DNA from: Hedera helix
Lineage: Eukaryota > Streptophyta > Magnoliopsida > Apiales > Araliaceae
DNA: 64,000 bases
Assembly: GCA_947179155.2 (NCBI GenBank)
Contig: OX359282.1
Location: 20,181,010 to 20,245,009, forward strand
Direction: 5' to 3'
Shown: piece after piece, positions 23,800 to 37,064 of the stretch
Layout: each line of letters begins with the position of its first letter
Position numbering within the stretch: the first letter of the stretch is position 1
The notes under the pieces: model-generated
Database searches by the model: none
Seen by the model: only the letters and a program-made list of their open reading frames with translations
Told to the model about the DNA's origin: nothing
Translations under genes and position numbers: made by a program

Positions 23800-23910
23800 C
23801 TTCTTCTTCTTCTTCTTCCTTTTCCTCTCTCAGTCTTCTTCATCCTTCTTCTTCTTCCTTTTCCTCTCTCAGTCTTCTTCATCCTTCTTCTTCATCCTTC
23901 TCCTTCATCC
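23800..23910. repeat. CTT-rich direct duplication inside Harbinger element
   Basis: The ~42-base unit CTTCTTCC-TTTTCCTCTCTCAG-TCTTCTTCATC occurs twice in tandem. The small ORFs here are low-complexity artefacts. Confidence 0.8.
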
Positions 23911-24100
23911 TCCCATTCTTTGCCAATAAAATATATTAAAATTTTTAGTCCATCAATGTTAGATTCTCGAATATAGTCGTTTTGCTCCGCCGAAAAATTA
24001 GGGAGACTATATTTGCTCCATCTGCTGGAGCAGAAGAGTTTGTCCTAGACTATATTTAGTCTAGGACGTTTGATTCTCCGGCCTGCTGGAGATGGCCTTA

Positions 24101-25732
24101 GGATGCATCTTCTTATATTGCGTCTATGAGTTTGGACTTTGGAGGGATGAGATATGAAGAGAAAGTTTAAAGAGATGAAGGGATGGGAAGGAATAGGAAG
24201 GTATATATTATAATTTTTTCTTGTCGTATTTGTTAGTTTTTTGAAGGAATGGAAGAGAGATGAGATTTTAATAATATTTTTCTTTATTTGTGAGTTAAAA
24301 AGTGGGAAATGGAATGAGAATGATTTTTGTTTTTAAACTACACTATTACTATATTTTTCTTATATATAAATATAATAAATGACATTATTTATTTTAAAAG
24401 ATTATTTTTGGTAATACAAAATATCTAACTTTTCCATCCTTTCCCATCTCTCCAAATCTTTTTATTTTTGGGAAGAAAAATTTGAGTAAAAAATGAAATC
24501 AATTTTACCTCCAAATTTCTTCTTTTAATCCCTAAAAAATCTCACAAACATATGATTTAGAGGGATTTTAACTACTTTTAATTCTCTTCCATTCCTTTTC
24601 CCTCAAAATAAAACTTACAAACATTGAAACATGGTGTTAATCACGAAGATATGATGAAAGTGTAGAACGAAGACGGTAAAATCCATGGTTTTACGAGACA
24701 AGATTTGGGTGGCTACCACTAAAATCCATGGTTTAAAAGCCGATTAGCTAATGCTTTAATAGTAACCAAAATTTAAATAGATTTCCCCGAAAAGGGTTTA
24801 CATTCTCCAACTATATTATTGGTAATCAAATTTAAGGAGGTAAATGATCTTTGTTGGAAGGAAAAAACTGCATAGGCATAAATATAATCTTCTCTACATT
24901 TCTTTGCATATAAGTGGGATAAAATTATGTATACTAAATATAATTATTGCGGATTATTTTATCTAATGATTTGTTCGTTCGTTATTTAATCACATGTATT
25001 ATATTTTTTCATTTTTGAAGTTATAATCCCAAGTGAAATATTGTATTATATATACAATTCCCTTTTGAAAAATCAAATGACAATAGAAATGATAACAAAT
25101 AGTTTATGTGATTAAATAACGGACTATTCATTGAATAAATTAAAATAGTATGTTGTGATATATATTAAATTAGTACAAATAGTCATATTTCATCTATTAT
25201 CTCATGTACGTTGAATAACTACTCAAACCTACACAATCTATTGTTATTTTTAGTATAGGTGTGCATGGTGCAGTTACAAGATGTAACTGTAACAAACTAT
25301 ATAGTGTGGTTAATATTATAGAAGTAACTATAACCATGGCTAACTAAACAGTTCGGTTATTAACGGTTTTTATTAATATTTTGTAGTTATGGATTTTTTT
25401 CCCCGATTAATATGTTATTCAAATAATGAAAGAAGTAAATAAATAAAAACTAATAATAAAAAGGAATTTAAAAGTTCTAATGTATCTATAAAATTATTAA
25501 AATTTAAAAGTAACATTATGCTATATTAAAAATAAAAATAAAAACTATGCGTACTCCCCACAAAATTGTTATACATGTATAATATGAACAAATAGAAAAA
25601 AAATTATATAAATTAACAACTAAAACGATATCACAGAAAATTAATTAATTCATGGATGTATTTTTTATTATTAAGTTAATAATCATATATTAGAGTTTTA
25701 TCAGACATATGTGTGTGTCTATAACCGTTGTT
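24101..25732. other. Intergenic, no gene recognised
   Basis: AT-rich. Segments near 24140-24330 (GGAAGGAATGG-type words) and 24420-24620 (CCATTCC-type words) are weakly complementary and may be an old inverted-repeat element. No gene is seen. Confidence 0.45.
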
Positions 25733-25737
25733 ATAAC

Positions 25738-28392
25738 TGTGAGGATCCGAAATTTCAGAATTTCTTTAATAAATGAGATTTTAATTGATAAAATTATCCA
25801 AATTGTTTAAATTATTTATGATATAAGTAATTTAAAGTGTGTGAAGGAATTTAATTGGTAAATTAAATATGTACCAAGATGGTGATGAATTGTGTGGATT
25901 CAAAATAAATGAAAAAGTAAATAAATTGTTTGGAAACAATTTATGAAGAATAAGAGAAATTTCATGTAAATGTATAATAAATTGTACAATTAAATTATTA
26001 TGGAAGTGCAGAAATTATGTTTTAAATGAGGTTATATGGAAATGTAAGAAATATGAATTAAATATGTATATATATGTGTGTTTATGCTTAATTGTTATAT
26101 TAATAAATTTTATTAATTATGAAAATTAAGGGATTAATAATTAAATTAATCCAATTTTAAATGAAAAGTGAATGGGGAAGTTAATAAAATTGTAATTATT
26201 GATTTTAGATTTAATTAAGAATTATTGTGGAAATTTAGAAATTTATTGAGAAGAAATGTAATTATATAAATTATATAATAATAAATTATATAATTTATAT
26301 AAGAAAATTAAAGTGATGTATAAAGAAAATTATAATTATATAAATTATATAAGGATAATTATATAATTTATATAAGAGTATTAAAATAATGAGAGAATTA
26401 ATGAATGTATATTTATTGATTATATAATTAATTAATAATTATGGAGGAATTTGAGAAATTATTTAAAAAGGAATAATGTAATTATATAAATTATATAATA
26501 TTAAATTATATAATTTATATAAGGAAAGTTAATGTGAAAATTAAAGAAATTGAATAATAAATAAGAAAAATGAATGTTTTAAGTTATTAAAAATTTTATT
26601 TATGTATAATGGAATTATTATGACTTTTATGAAAGATAATATTTCAGAAATGTGAAAATGTTAATGTAACATGTTGTCCAAGTAACGAAGTAAAAAATTA
26701 TGAAAAATAATTTTATATGTTATATGAATTATTTTATGATTTTTGGAGGTGTAAATTACCTCAAATAGTTACATGCATGGTATTATGCGTGTACAAAATT
26801 TGTCAAGAAAAGTACACAAAAGAGGTATTAATATTATTTATAAATCATGATATGATTTTTGGTGAATTAAAATAAATATTTTATATACATTATATAAAAT
26901 ATTTATTATACGAATTAACTACGTAAAGTATTAAAATAAAAATTGTATGCTTGATTTTGGAAAAATCCAGAAGTTGTTAAGTCGGTTTTACGTGAATAAG
27001 TCGGTGGAGAATTTTTTTTAAGCAATTGGTAGGAGTATTATAAAGGAAAAAGTAAAAGAAAGAAAAAGGAGGAAAGAAAGAAAACAAAGAAAGAAAAAGA
27101 AAAAGCAAAAACCAAGTCTCTCTTGCTCCTTCTCCTCCCACCCATCACCGCCACTCTCCACCACCGGACACCGTGGCTACCACCAAAGAGGAGGAAGAAC
27201 AAGTCTCCAAGAAAGTTTTTAAGGTTTTGAAAGGTTTATTAGACTCGTGAGATGTTAGGATGTTATGGATCGTGTGTTGACTGACTAGTGAACGTAAAAG
27301 ATTAAGTAACGGGAAAGTTATGATAAAGGCAACGTTGTTAAAGTTTAGTAGAATAATTTAGAAGAATGTTATTTCTCGAACAAGATTATTGGTTGTGATA
27401 TAACCTGAGTTTGATATATAGGTTATGTGATGAATGATAAAGATCACAGAAATGTTAATTGACGAACAAGGCTATATGTGGGATGTTTGTAAGTGTTACA
27501 GAATGAACGCAAATCGAGGCAAGTTCTTCAGTCCCTTTTATGTTAAATATTGGACTGTTATAATATGTAGTTCTTGTTCTAAATGCATACAAATTATGTG
27601 CTATGTGATTCGTGATTAATATGACCGCAATGTGTGTTTTGTGCAACGATACGCATATATATATGAGATATATGGCTCAAGTAGAAGCACAACACGTAAT
27701 GCATGACACACACATAGCATGTTAAATTATGTGTTACGTGAAGCATAAACTGTTGAACTTGCTGAGCCGTTGTGCTCATTACTTGTTTAATAAACATTTT
27801 TGCAGGAAAGAAATGAAATTCAAGAATATTGGATTATGTTAGAGATGAATTGCCTAGAAGGTAGAAAACGTGATTGTTATATTGTTAATATTATAATTCA
27901 ATGTGAGAGATTTGTTAATTTACTGTGATGAATTGTATGTATATATATAAGTTGAATCTGGATATGATAGAAGTTCAATTATGAACTGTGATTGATCAGG
28001 ATAATTGTTACGATAGATATTATTATATGTTTGATTACGAATGACGCAACAAGGAATATTTGTATGAAAATAAATAACAGTAAATTTTAAATGATGAGTT
28101 TTATGATACGTGTAAAAGAAAGAAAAAGTTAAGGTTGCAATCCAGGGACTAGGATCCAGATGTAAAGATTTTAAATATCCAAATGTTGTGATAGAATGAT
28201 TGGATTGAGAAAAGAAAAAGAAAAAAAAAATATGCCAAAAAATTGGTAATTGATGATTTTGAAATTAAATAATGGATCTTATTAGGTGATGAAAGATTTA
28301 TTAACGGACCGAAATTTGGACGTAAAGAAAATAATGTTTATTAAATACAAGATTTAAGAGAATAAAGTGGGTCGAATTTCGGGGTCGTTACA
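25738..28392 (+). mobile_element. Solo LTR, family A copy 2 (A2), 2655 bp
   Basis: Starts TGTGAGGATCC and ends GGGGTCGTTACA, flanked by the perfect duplication ATAAC (25733-25737 and 28393-28397). A TATAAAG box at 27039-27045 precedes a purine-rich leader and a CT-rich segment, which sets the plus orientation. It is about 650 bases shorter than A1, mainly because the GC-rich palindrome block of A1 has no counterpart. No internal retroelement sequence is present. Confidence 0.9.
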
Positions 28393-28411
28393 ATAACCAA
28401 ATGTGTGATTT

Positions 28412-30800
28412 TTATTTTTTTGCCAAAATTGAAGTATATTAAAGAAAAACTCAAACATACAAAAGAAAGGGCCGCCCCAATCAGACTAAGGATGGCCACC
28501 ATTAGACAATCCTAATGACGTCCCGATTACAGTGGATTGCGACCAGACAGAAAATTACAGCTAGACAGAATTTTACGAGCAGAGATGTCTAAGGTTAGCC
28601 CTATTACATTTTTTTAAAAATTGGTTGGGATCCTCGTGTTTTGGTGCCATCAAGAGTTCCGTACTCTCCAAATACGGTAGCTAGAGAATAGCAGCAAAGC
28701 TAGCTTTCAAATTGTTCCATTGTGTGAGTTTCTTGAAACCTGGTCAACCGAAGTATCCCAGTCCCCTGAAAAACCTCGCCATCCGCAAGCTCTAAGGACC
28801 AAAAAGAGCACTTAAAAAGAGTATTGGAAAGGTTTCCTCCTTCAAAGTACAAAGTCGACAAGTGGTGTCAATCTCATAACCAAACTTTTGATGCTTATCT
28901 GCAGTTCGGAGACCTCCATGCATAACCATCCAAGAGATAAAAGAGTACAGGGGCACATGTATCATATGCCATAACATCTTTGTCCATGGGTAGTGAATAC
29001 CTCGAAGTTTAATGGAATGCCAAATGGTATAAGCTTCTGTGTCCTTAGCCGAATACAAATCCCAATAAATCTGATCTAGCTTTGTGGTGTCAAAAGTTCT
29101 TGAGAAATCAAAATTGGCTTTGAAATTTTGAAGATCATGATGATTAGAAGTTGGAAGCAGCCAAGTAGAATTACTAATGAGTGCACTAACTTTAGCATGA
29201 GGATTAAGGCCCGAATGCACAATAATAGAGTCCTGACGAGATGATGCTAAGGGTTTATGATTCAGCCATGGATTAAACCAAAGACTAACATTCTGTCCAT
29301 CTCCTATCCGATATATAATAAAAGTAAGAGCGGTATCTCGTAATTTATGGACTTTTCTCCATGTCCAAGAGCAGTCATTAGGAATTGGAATACTCCAAAA
29401 TGGCCTATGATTAAACACAACATTATTGATCCATTTGGCCCAGAGAGAAGAACTTGAAGGCTGAATAAACATTCCATAGTTAAGTAAGAATGAGTTATTG
29501 ATTTCATTCAGTCAAATTTTTTATCCCTAACCCACCTTCATCCAATGGAAGGGAAAGCTTGTTCCAGACAACTTTTGCTCCATGCTTAGTAAGACTAGGT
29601 CCTTTCCATAAAAATCTAGAAATGATGGGTTGAATGTCTTTGATAGTACTGACAAGGAGAATGAAATGAGCACTGTAGTAAGCTTGAATAGAGAATATAA
29701 CATATTTTATAAGTTGAAGCCTTCCAACAAAAGTAAGGAATCTGGAGGTCCATGAAGAGATTCTAGCTGTTATTATGTCGATAAAAGGGGCACAATCAGC
29801 ATGTGTAAGCTTAGAGGAGATCAAAGGCACTCCTAGAAATTTGGTTGGAAGAGACCCAACTTGGAATTCAGTATACTTAAGTTAGATATGGCAGTATCAG
29901 GAGGCACATGGGATAAGAAACACCAGCTTTTGGAATGATTTGTGGTCAGCCTTGAAAGAGTAGAGAAGCTAGATAGGCATTGATTTATCATCTGGACAGA
30001 ATTAGCATCACCATGACAGAATATCATTAAATCGTCGGCAAAACAAAGATGGTCATGGCAAGTTGTTTAGTCCTCTGGTGGAATTTAAAGCCAGGCTGTG
30101 TAGATTGATAAGCCAGAAGGAAAGAGAGGACCTCCATGGTCAGGACAAAGAGATAGGGGGAAAGAGGATCTCCTTGTCTTAACATCTTTGCTATATTAAA
30201 GAAACCACATAAAGTCCCATTAACCTTAACAGAATATTTGGGGATGGAAATACAAACCTTTATCTAGAATAGGAATTTTAGAGTAAATTTGAACATGTCT
30301 CCAACTTCAAAAAGGAAATCCCATGAAAAAGAATCAAAGGCTTTTCGGAGGTCAATCTTTCATTGAACATCTTGGGCGGCCAGTTGCTCTATGATAATTC
30401 CTTAGGAGCTCTTGTGCAAGCAAGATGTTGTTCCCAATATTCCTGCCAGGGACAAATGCAAACTGAAAGGGGAAAATAATATCAGGGAGAGTAGATTTCA
30501 ATCTATTAGCAACAATCTTGGAAATGCACTTATACGTGGTATTGCAACTAGATATTGGTCTAAAGTCCCCCATAAATGTAGGATTAGCAGTCCATGATAT
30601 GAGAAAGACTTAACTCCATCAGTGAAAACTTTCCCAACAATGTCCTAGGTAGCAAGAAAGAAATTTATATTAAATCCATCAGGGCCATGACTTTTGTTAC
30701 ACTTCATAGATTTGAAAGTACATTGGATTTCCTCTTCCGTAACCTCTTTGTCCAGCAGGCGAGCTTGAGATAAGGAGATATATCTTGTGAAGATATTGAA
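28412..30800 (-). pseudogene. L1-type LINE, 5'-truncated and frameshifted
   Basis: Minus-strand non-LTR retrotransposon. From its 5' side it shows RT block KCNKSHGPDGFNINFF (about 30700), DFRPISSCNTTYKCISKIVA and FAFVPGRNIGNN (about 30560-30440), the catalytic CFADDLMIFCHGD (about 30040-30000), the post-RT helix LTFVGRLQLIKYVIF (about 29740-29690), and the zf-RVT region (about 28960-28840). The frames are broken several times. An A-rich 3' tail (T-rich on plus, 28411-28423) abuts the duplication of LTR A2. No endonuclease domain is present, so 5' truncation is inferred. Confidence 0.9.
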
Positions 30801-31035
30801 GGTTTGCAGAAACCATAGACATACATACAATTATATTGTATCAAACAATGGAAGCAAGACATAAATCATATTTAAATTTTTTCTACAATCACAAGAATCA
30901 CCTTATGCAATATTATTAATCGAAGAAAGTTCAAAGATTATACTTTATGAAAATGAATCAACTCCTTGATCTGATCTTCAAGTCCCAATCCTTTGCTCCT
31001 CCGTGCTTCTTCAAATCCACGGATCAAACGTCAGT

Positions 31036-33992
31036 TGTGACACCCCTAAATCCGGATTCCTTGAACCACGGGGTTGGTGCTCACGTAACTATTCTACCCT
31101 GTCATCTCATACATCTAATCTGAACAATATAATAATAAGAAACTTAATTTACATTCATTCATAATTAATCCCAAGTTCTACGTACCTTTATACATACAAC
31201 ACATCATATCTTATACATTACAAAACATAATAATAATAATTACAGCATTATCTAACAATACATCTACTGCTGACTGAGTTTTCCTTTTCCCTTATCTACA
31301 CCCGATCCATCGGTCTTCTCTGGCTTAGCTGAAATATCATGAATAGAAGCAAGAGTGAGCTTAAAATAGCTCAACAAGTAGATAAGCACAAGATATCATG
31401 ATATTTCGAAATGATAAATGAAAATCATTTACAATGAAATTGAGAGGTACATATCAACATTGGCTTATAGCAATTCAGTCAACGAGGAAGGATTTGTAAC
31501 ACAAACTGAGCATAATTATCTGAGAACATGATATTTTAATTGCTGTATGGTCACAAGACCAAGAACACGTTAAGAACAATATCAATCATCAAGACCGATA
31601 CTGCCCATATCAATTATAAAACGTTAAGAACAATATCAATCACAAAGATTGACATTGCCCAAGAGGTAATAATACCAAATTAGATGCGTACTCTAGGTGA
31701 TCAGCCCATCGTACTTTTATATTGTGCACAACATACATCTAGCGATTCAACCATGTCATAATTGTTCTCTTTCCTTTATCATTTATTCTCTTTTTTATTA
31801 GGGTTGTTATGTTACAGCATATCATAGAGTCCGCACCACAACAATGTGGATTGGAGAACATAACAATCAATAACTGAATCCAACATGAAACATTACATGT
31901 GTCTAGCCAGAATCAAAATTGGCATCGACCTTTTCAAGATAGTTCAATGAGGAATGAACTTTACATGGTAGCATGAATATATAACATGGATGTCTGTTCA
32001 AGAAACTGCAATTAGAAGTTCAGTCAAAAAACTTGTCTTGGTTCTCGTTTACACAACTGGTAAAATATTATCCCGTCAATAACCTACATGATCATAATAT
32101 TGGTTCATGCATTAGTTATCTACACATGCATGCCATAACATGCTATACACGCTATCACTTAGCCTTACATAACCCAAATCACATAACACATTGTCTATGT
32201 AAACCTTAACATCTACCATATTAATTATTTTTATCAAATTATGGTTTACATACACGTTTCTATCACTTAATATCAAAACATTTCATTTTGGGACAAAATA
32301 ATTTTATTTTCAAAGTTCAGTACATGGCGCCCCGACGCCATGTTTCATGCCTGAAATATCGCTGGCCGCGAGATTGGCTCGGCCGAGACTGCGCTCAAGC
32401 CTGCCCTGATCTCACCCCGGCGTGGTCTCCCAGTAGTATTGCGCCCCGGCGCAGTTCATAGAACAAAAGATAGCGCCCCGGCGCGATGCTGTTGTTTTTG
32501 AAAAAAAATTCTTTTTCAAAATCCAAGTTATTTTTTGCCCTAAATCACATTTCTAAATTCCAACAAATCATTTAACATATAAAACAAGTAATTGACATGT
32601 ATGGGCCTTCAAAACATTTAAAAATTGATTTTTGAATCCATTTTTCAAAAGATTTAGTTTTAGGTGCCGGCGAACGTTTTCAAATGTTTAAAATGGACAA
32701 TTATCGCCCTAAGCACCAATTAAGTTTCAAAACGATTCTAACATATATATTTTCATAAACTTAGCCATTTGGCTTCTTTTAACCTTCATTTATATGATTT
32801 GGCCACAAATCATACCTTAATAGGATTTTTACCAATTCAACGAAGCATGAGACTTGTACCACCTTGGAACCTTTGCACTCAAAGCACATATACATCAACA
32901 TATACATATAAAGCAACTTGATATGCAAACATAACTTCTAGATGTACCTTCCAATTCACTTTACTGATTATAATTTAATTTCTCCAAAAATTATAGCCTA
33001 ATATTCAATCCTCCTTCCATAAAACATGGTTATTACACCATCCATGCTCCTTTGATGCGCTCTAACATATGATAATGCATATATCACTCATCTTCACTCT
33101 CTCAAACTAGATTTCCATCATGTTTAGTAGCATATAACACTTAATCATGCTTTAAATCATAGCTTTGAGCTTAAATATTCATATGAATAGTACACCACCT
33201 TTGGTTTTAACACATATAAGCTTAGGGTTGCATGCTCAACTAATCAAATAACACATAGACTTACAAAAATTCATATAATCAACATGTATAGCCCAAGTTA
33301 CATGCATGACTCTTTCATCTCTTGAATTTAAGCACATAACTAGCAAGTCTCATGGTTTGAACACAATTTATACCTTCTCTTAGTTATTCTTCTTCTAGCT
33401 AGGAACCTCCTGAGAGCTTGATGATCCACTTTTGGTGTTTAATTTACTTCTCTTGACCAACTTTCATGCAATCCCTTAAGATTCCTTGCAACCCTAGCTT
33501 CTCCTTTCCTTTTCTCTCTTGTGAGCTCTCTTAGCTGATAACTTTCGAATGAAGGAGTGGAAATGAATCAAATTTGCTCAATACTTACTAATATAAGCAT
33601 TTTGCATAATTCTCAACAACTAACCATGGTTGGCTCATTAACTCTAGTATGGTTAAGGTCAAATAAGTCATTTCCCACTAGTGAGCAAGGATATAATAGA
33701 CATTAACCAATCTTGGGACACATGTGTCATTTCTTAAAATGTTAAGGGCTTTTTAGACATTAGCCCAATTTCCTAGCAATTTAATTCCTTTAATCCTAAC
33801 TTGATTAAATTCCATTCAATTTAAATCATTTTTGATCCAAACTTGTTTCATTACGCTTGAATTTACTTCCATCGTCTAATACAATGTGATTGACTTATCC
33901 CAAAATACATGTCACATCTTAAAATATTTAATTTCCATTAATAATTTAATAATTTACAATATTGAAAAATTGCATATCATTACATTAGCTAC
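31036..33992 (-). repeat. LTR (family C), possibly solo, with GC-rich core
   Basis: Plus strand starts TGTGACACCCCTAAATCCGG, a classical plant LTR terminus. The stretch is gene-free to about 33992. TCAGT is found on both sides (31031-31035 and 33993-33997), which would be a 5-bp duplication, but the far end reads CTAC instead of CA, so the boundary is uncertain. A minus-strand promoter-like region lies near 33590. Three GCGCCCCGGCGC-like words sit at about 32330-32480. Confidence 0.55.
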
Positions 33993-34009
33993 TCAGTGTG
34001 TGTAGCGTT

Positions 34010-35060
34010 CTAAAGGTAATCCACCAAGAGATTATTGATTGCTTAAATAAATTTAAGTTTCTCCAAACTTTAAATGACTAACTCTCTCTCCCCCCCTCCC
34101 CTAAATTCCTTTAGGTTGTAGAGAATTATTACGTAGTATTCTAAATACTAACTAATGTAACCCCAATCTATAATAACACCTCTATTATTTATAAACTTAC
34201 TCATCTCTCCTAAACTCTTTAGGACTTTGGATTTTAATTTAATTCCTAAAACTATTTAGGAACTAAATTATTTATAATAATAAGAATAAGAATACTTCTT
34301 ATTAATTTATAATTAGTATTTCTCTAAATACTTAATTATAAATATTAGACCATTTAATTTATTTCATCATGGTATAAATTAAATATACTTAATTTATTAT
34401 TATTAAGCCAATTACTTCTAAAATAATATTTCTCTTTTTTGTATGACCCTTTAGGTTTAATATTATGCCAGTAGTAGAATAAATAAAGGAAACTGATATT
34501 TCTATAGGGTTTCTTTTTATATATTTTCACATAAAAAATTGTCATTATAGGTTTATAACAACGTTTTTGATCGTCGTTACGGGTCTATAACGACAGTTTA
34601 CATGTGAAAATATCAAAAAAATCTTGTGAAAAATATCAGTCTCTTAAATAAATTAGAATCATTATAATATTATTTATAATGAATTAAACTCCTTTAATTC
34701 AAATATAAATAAATATATTATTCTATATCATGAGTGATACCTCTCAGCATATCATAACTTTCCAAATAATATGAAATCAATGTTTAGTCACAAAGAACCA
34801 ATTCAGTAAATAGTTACCATATAATTTAATTCTTCTACCATACAATGTCCCGATCCAATATAAAACATAGAATTTCTGTTAAGTTTTATTTTATTTGATC
34901 ATATGCATTTCAATTCTTAAATGCACAACTCTAGTTAATTTAAATTAGAAACTTTTTTCTAATTTTCATTCAACCCTGGCCAGGAATTTCTAAATTATCA
35001 CTTATCGAATCGTATATGACATTATCTCTCTTTACTGAAAATGGTAAATTATTTGTTAAT
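34010..35060 (-). repeat. R1 repeat (LTR-like), copy 3
   Basis: Same direction as copy 1 (1374-2470). Shared words include TCTTTAGGA, ATTTAGGAACTAAATTA, TATGACCCTTTAGGTTTA and CTTATCGAATCGTATATGACAT. The TAA array is reduced to a few units, and the copy is interrupted by a MITE at 34486-34645. The minus-strand TATAAATAATAGAGG box is kept at about 34190. Confidence 0.65.
34486..34645. mobile_element. MITE (family M1), about 160 bp, inside R1 copy 3
   Basis: Ends AAGGAAACTGATATTTC and, as complement, AAGAGACTGATATTTTTC. The interior is strongly self-complementary (ATTGTCATTATAGG pairing around CGTCGTTACGGGTCTATAACGAC). R1 copies 1 and 2 lack it at the matching point, which proves insertion. 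Flanks resemble an (A)AATAAAT(A) duplication of up to 9 bp, pointing to a Mutator-type MITE. A related copy lies at 49357-49516. Confidence 0.7.
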
Positions 35061-35825
35061 TATGGGTTAATTCCATAATTAGTGAAATGATTTTATACAT
35101 ATTCTTGAATGTATAAAATGACCAAATTATGTTTTTATTTATACTACATATATTGGTATATATCATATACGTGGTATAATTTATATAATGTATACGGGTA
35201 TGTCGTATGAATGCATGTATTCATTAGTAAAATACTGAATACTACTCTAATAATGAATTGCTAAGCATTGGTATATTAGTTAGCATGAGTTGGGTTTACT
35301 AAACATTATGAGCATGACACCTAGTATGATTTTGAAGTGAGGAGTCATTTAGCTTGGTTAGTGGATTTCTCCAACAAGAGAGTTTCTATTCAGCATGCTA
35401 TGTTCTAAGCCTCTAAGAAACTTACTTCATTTCATCTTTCAAGTCACAAATACAAGAGTTCGTTAGTTCTGCCAAAACTAGAACAAATATTGTATGAATT
35501 TGTGCTGCACACTTGCTTTAAAGGAAGTTCAGAGCAATCTCTACCAAGAAGAAAACTTATTCAGCCCCAATCAAAAATTGTAGCAAAGGGTTTCATCCAT
35601 CTCCAAACAAAAGGTAAAAGTACTCTAAATTTTGAATTAAGAAATTGGGTTTAAATCTAGTTTCTAATTATTATTGAATGGGTTGTGAGAGTTTAGATTA
35701 TGGTGAACCATGAAGTGTTCAGATGATATAAGAATGAAGGGTTTAGATGATATAAGAATGAGATTAAAATATGGGGTATGTATCTTTGTACTATAATATA
35801 TGAAAAAACATGAGTTTTATAATAA
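35061..35825. other. Intergenic, no gene recognised
   Basis: AT-rich sequence without supported genes; probably LTR-derived, as it leads directly into an LTR-tail duplication. Confidence 0.4.
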
Positions 35826-36806
35826 TATGTGGTTTGTTGTATCGAGAGTTCAACTTGCAGTTTTGGGAATTCTAATTGTTGTGTAACTATGTACCTTGTT
35901 GGGTTACAACGAAGCGTATTAAAGAATGAATTGGATATCGAAAGTTGAATTTTATATATTCATATCCGACGTATTGAGACAAATCATAATTAATATATAT
36001 ATGACTATAGAAATTCTAAATGAACGGTAAAGATTGTGATTCTGGATTACGATAAGCTATAAAAGTTTTAAATAATTGAGTTACGTACAATGTTTACATT
36101 GATATTGAATAATGTTGTAAAATGTTTTAAAAACCATGCGTTTTTATTAATTATATTATTAAATAATGACATAAAGTTAAAATGAGGATCGATCATGAAT
36201 ATCAAACTCGATATTCAAGGGACCCGAATTTGGGAGCTTTACATATAAATATGTGGCTTGTTGTATTGAGAGTTCAACTTGCGATTTTGAGATTTCTAAT
36301 TGTTGTGTAACTATTTAACTTACTGGGTTATAACGAAGCGCATTAAAGAATGAATTGGATATCGAAGGTTGAATTCTATATATTCATATTCGACGTATTG
36401 GGAATATATATATATGATTATAGAAATTCAAAATGAATTATAAAGATCGCGATTCTAAATTACGGTAAGTTATAAAAGTTTTAAATAACTGAGTTACATA
36501 CAATGTCTACATTGATATTGAAGGACAAGTATACAAATACAACTTTGGGACACAAACTCCATCTCCACTAGTAAAAAGTGGGGCTTGACTTTTTAATAGT
36601 GGAGATAGAGTTTGTGTTTGAGTTTGTGTCCTAAAGTTTGTGCACTTAGACTTATTCGATATTGTATAATGTTGTAATTTTTTTTTAAAATCACGAGTTT
36701 TTATTAATTATGTTATTAAATAATGAAATAAAGTTAAAATGAGGATAGATCGTGAACACCAAACCCAAAGTTTAAGAGACTCCAATTTGGGGGCTTTACT
36801 TAGGTT
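35826..36806 (+). repeat. Tandem duplication of an LTR-like tail (~424-bp unit)
   Basis: Unit 1 (35826-36249) and unit 2 (36250-36806) share ATGTGG(T/C)TTGTTGTAT, CGAAGCG(T/C)ATTAAAG and AATTGGATATCGAA, and both finish with AATTTGGG(A/G)GCTTTAC. That ending resembles a plant LTR 3' end. Unit 2 is longer because of a 135-bp MITE. Confidence 0.85.
36523..36657. mobile_element. 135-bp MITE in duplicated unit 2
   Basis: Inverted ends: left GGACAAGTATACAAATACAA, right complement GAATAAGTCTAAGTGCACAA, joined by CTTT(G/A)GGACACAAACTC on both arms. Duplication GATATTGAA / GATATTGTA (8 of 9). Unit 1 has the uninterrupted site. Confidence 0.8.
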
Positions 36807-37064
36807 CGGGTATTCTATTAGGCCACAAACTAAAGCCCAATTCAGCAAACATCAGTAAAGGAGTTCGGTCCAACAGTAGAGGAATTTGGCAGCATGCTTT
36901 GAGGTCCAATTCAGCAATATTAACATAAAAAAAGAGTCGGCAACTTGAAAGTCCAATAGCAGGCCCACTTCGACAATTATAAGAGGAATATCTTACTAAA
37001 CAGTCCAAGTCCAAATTTGATTTGTGCGGTAAAGTGAGAAGCTAGCAAACTGATTCGGCAATTA

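Larger units (their letters stand above)
20732..24097 (+). mobile_element. PIF/Harbinger DNA transposon, 3.37 kb
   Basis: Flanked by TTA target duplications (20729-20731 and 24098-24100), with terminal repeats GAGCATCTCCAGCAG and, at the right end as complement, GGCCATCTCCAGCAG. It carries the two genes typical of the group in convergent arrangement: a DDE transposase on the plus strand and a Myb/trihelix-like partner on the minus strand. Both carry stops, so the copy is probably immobile but recently active. Its left 150 bases are closely similar to the right end of the MITE at 37065-37381. Confidence 0.93.

Noticed and set aside
23723..23939. Phe/Ser-rich ORFs in two frames
   Set aside because: Low-complexity CTT repeat near the Harbinger right end.
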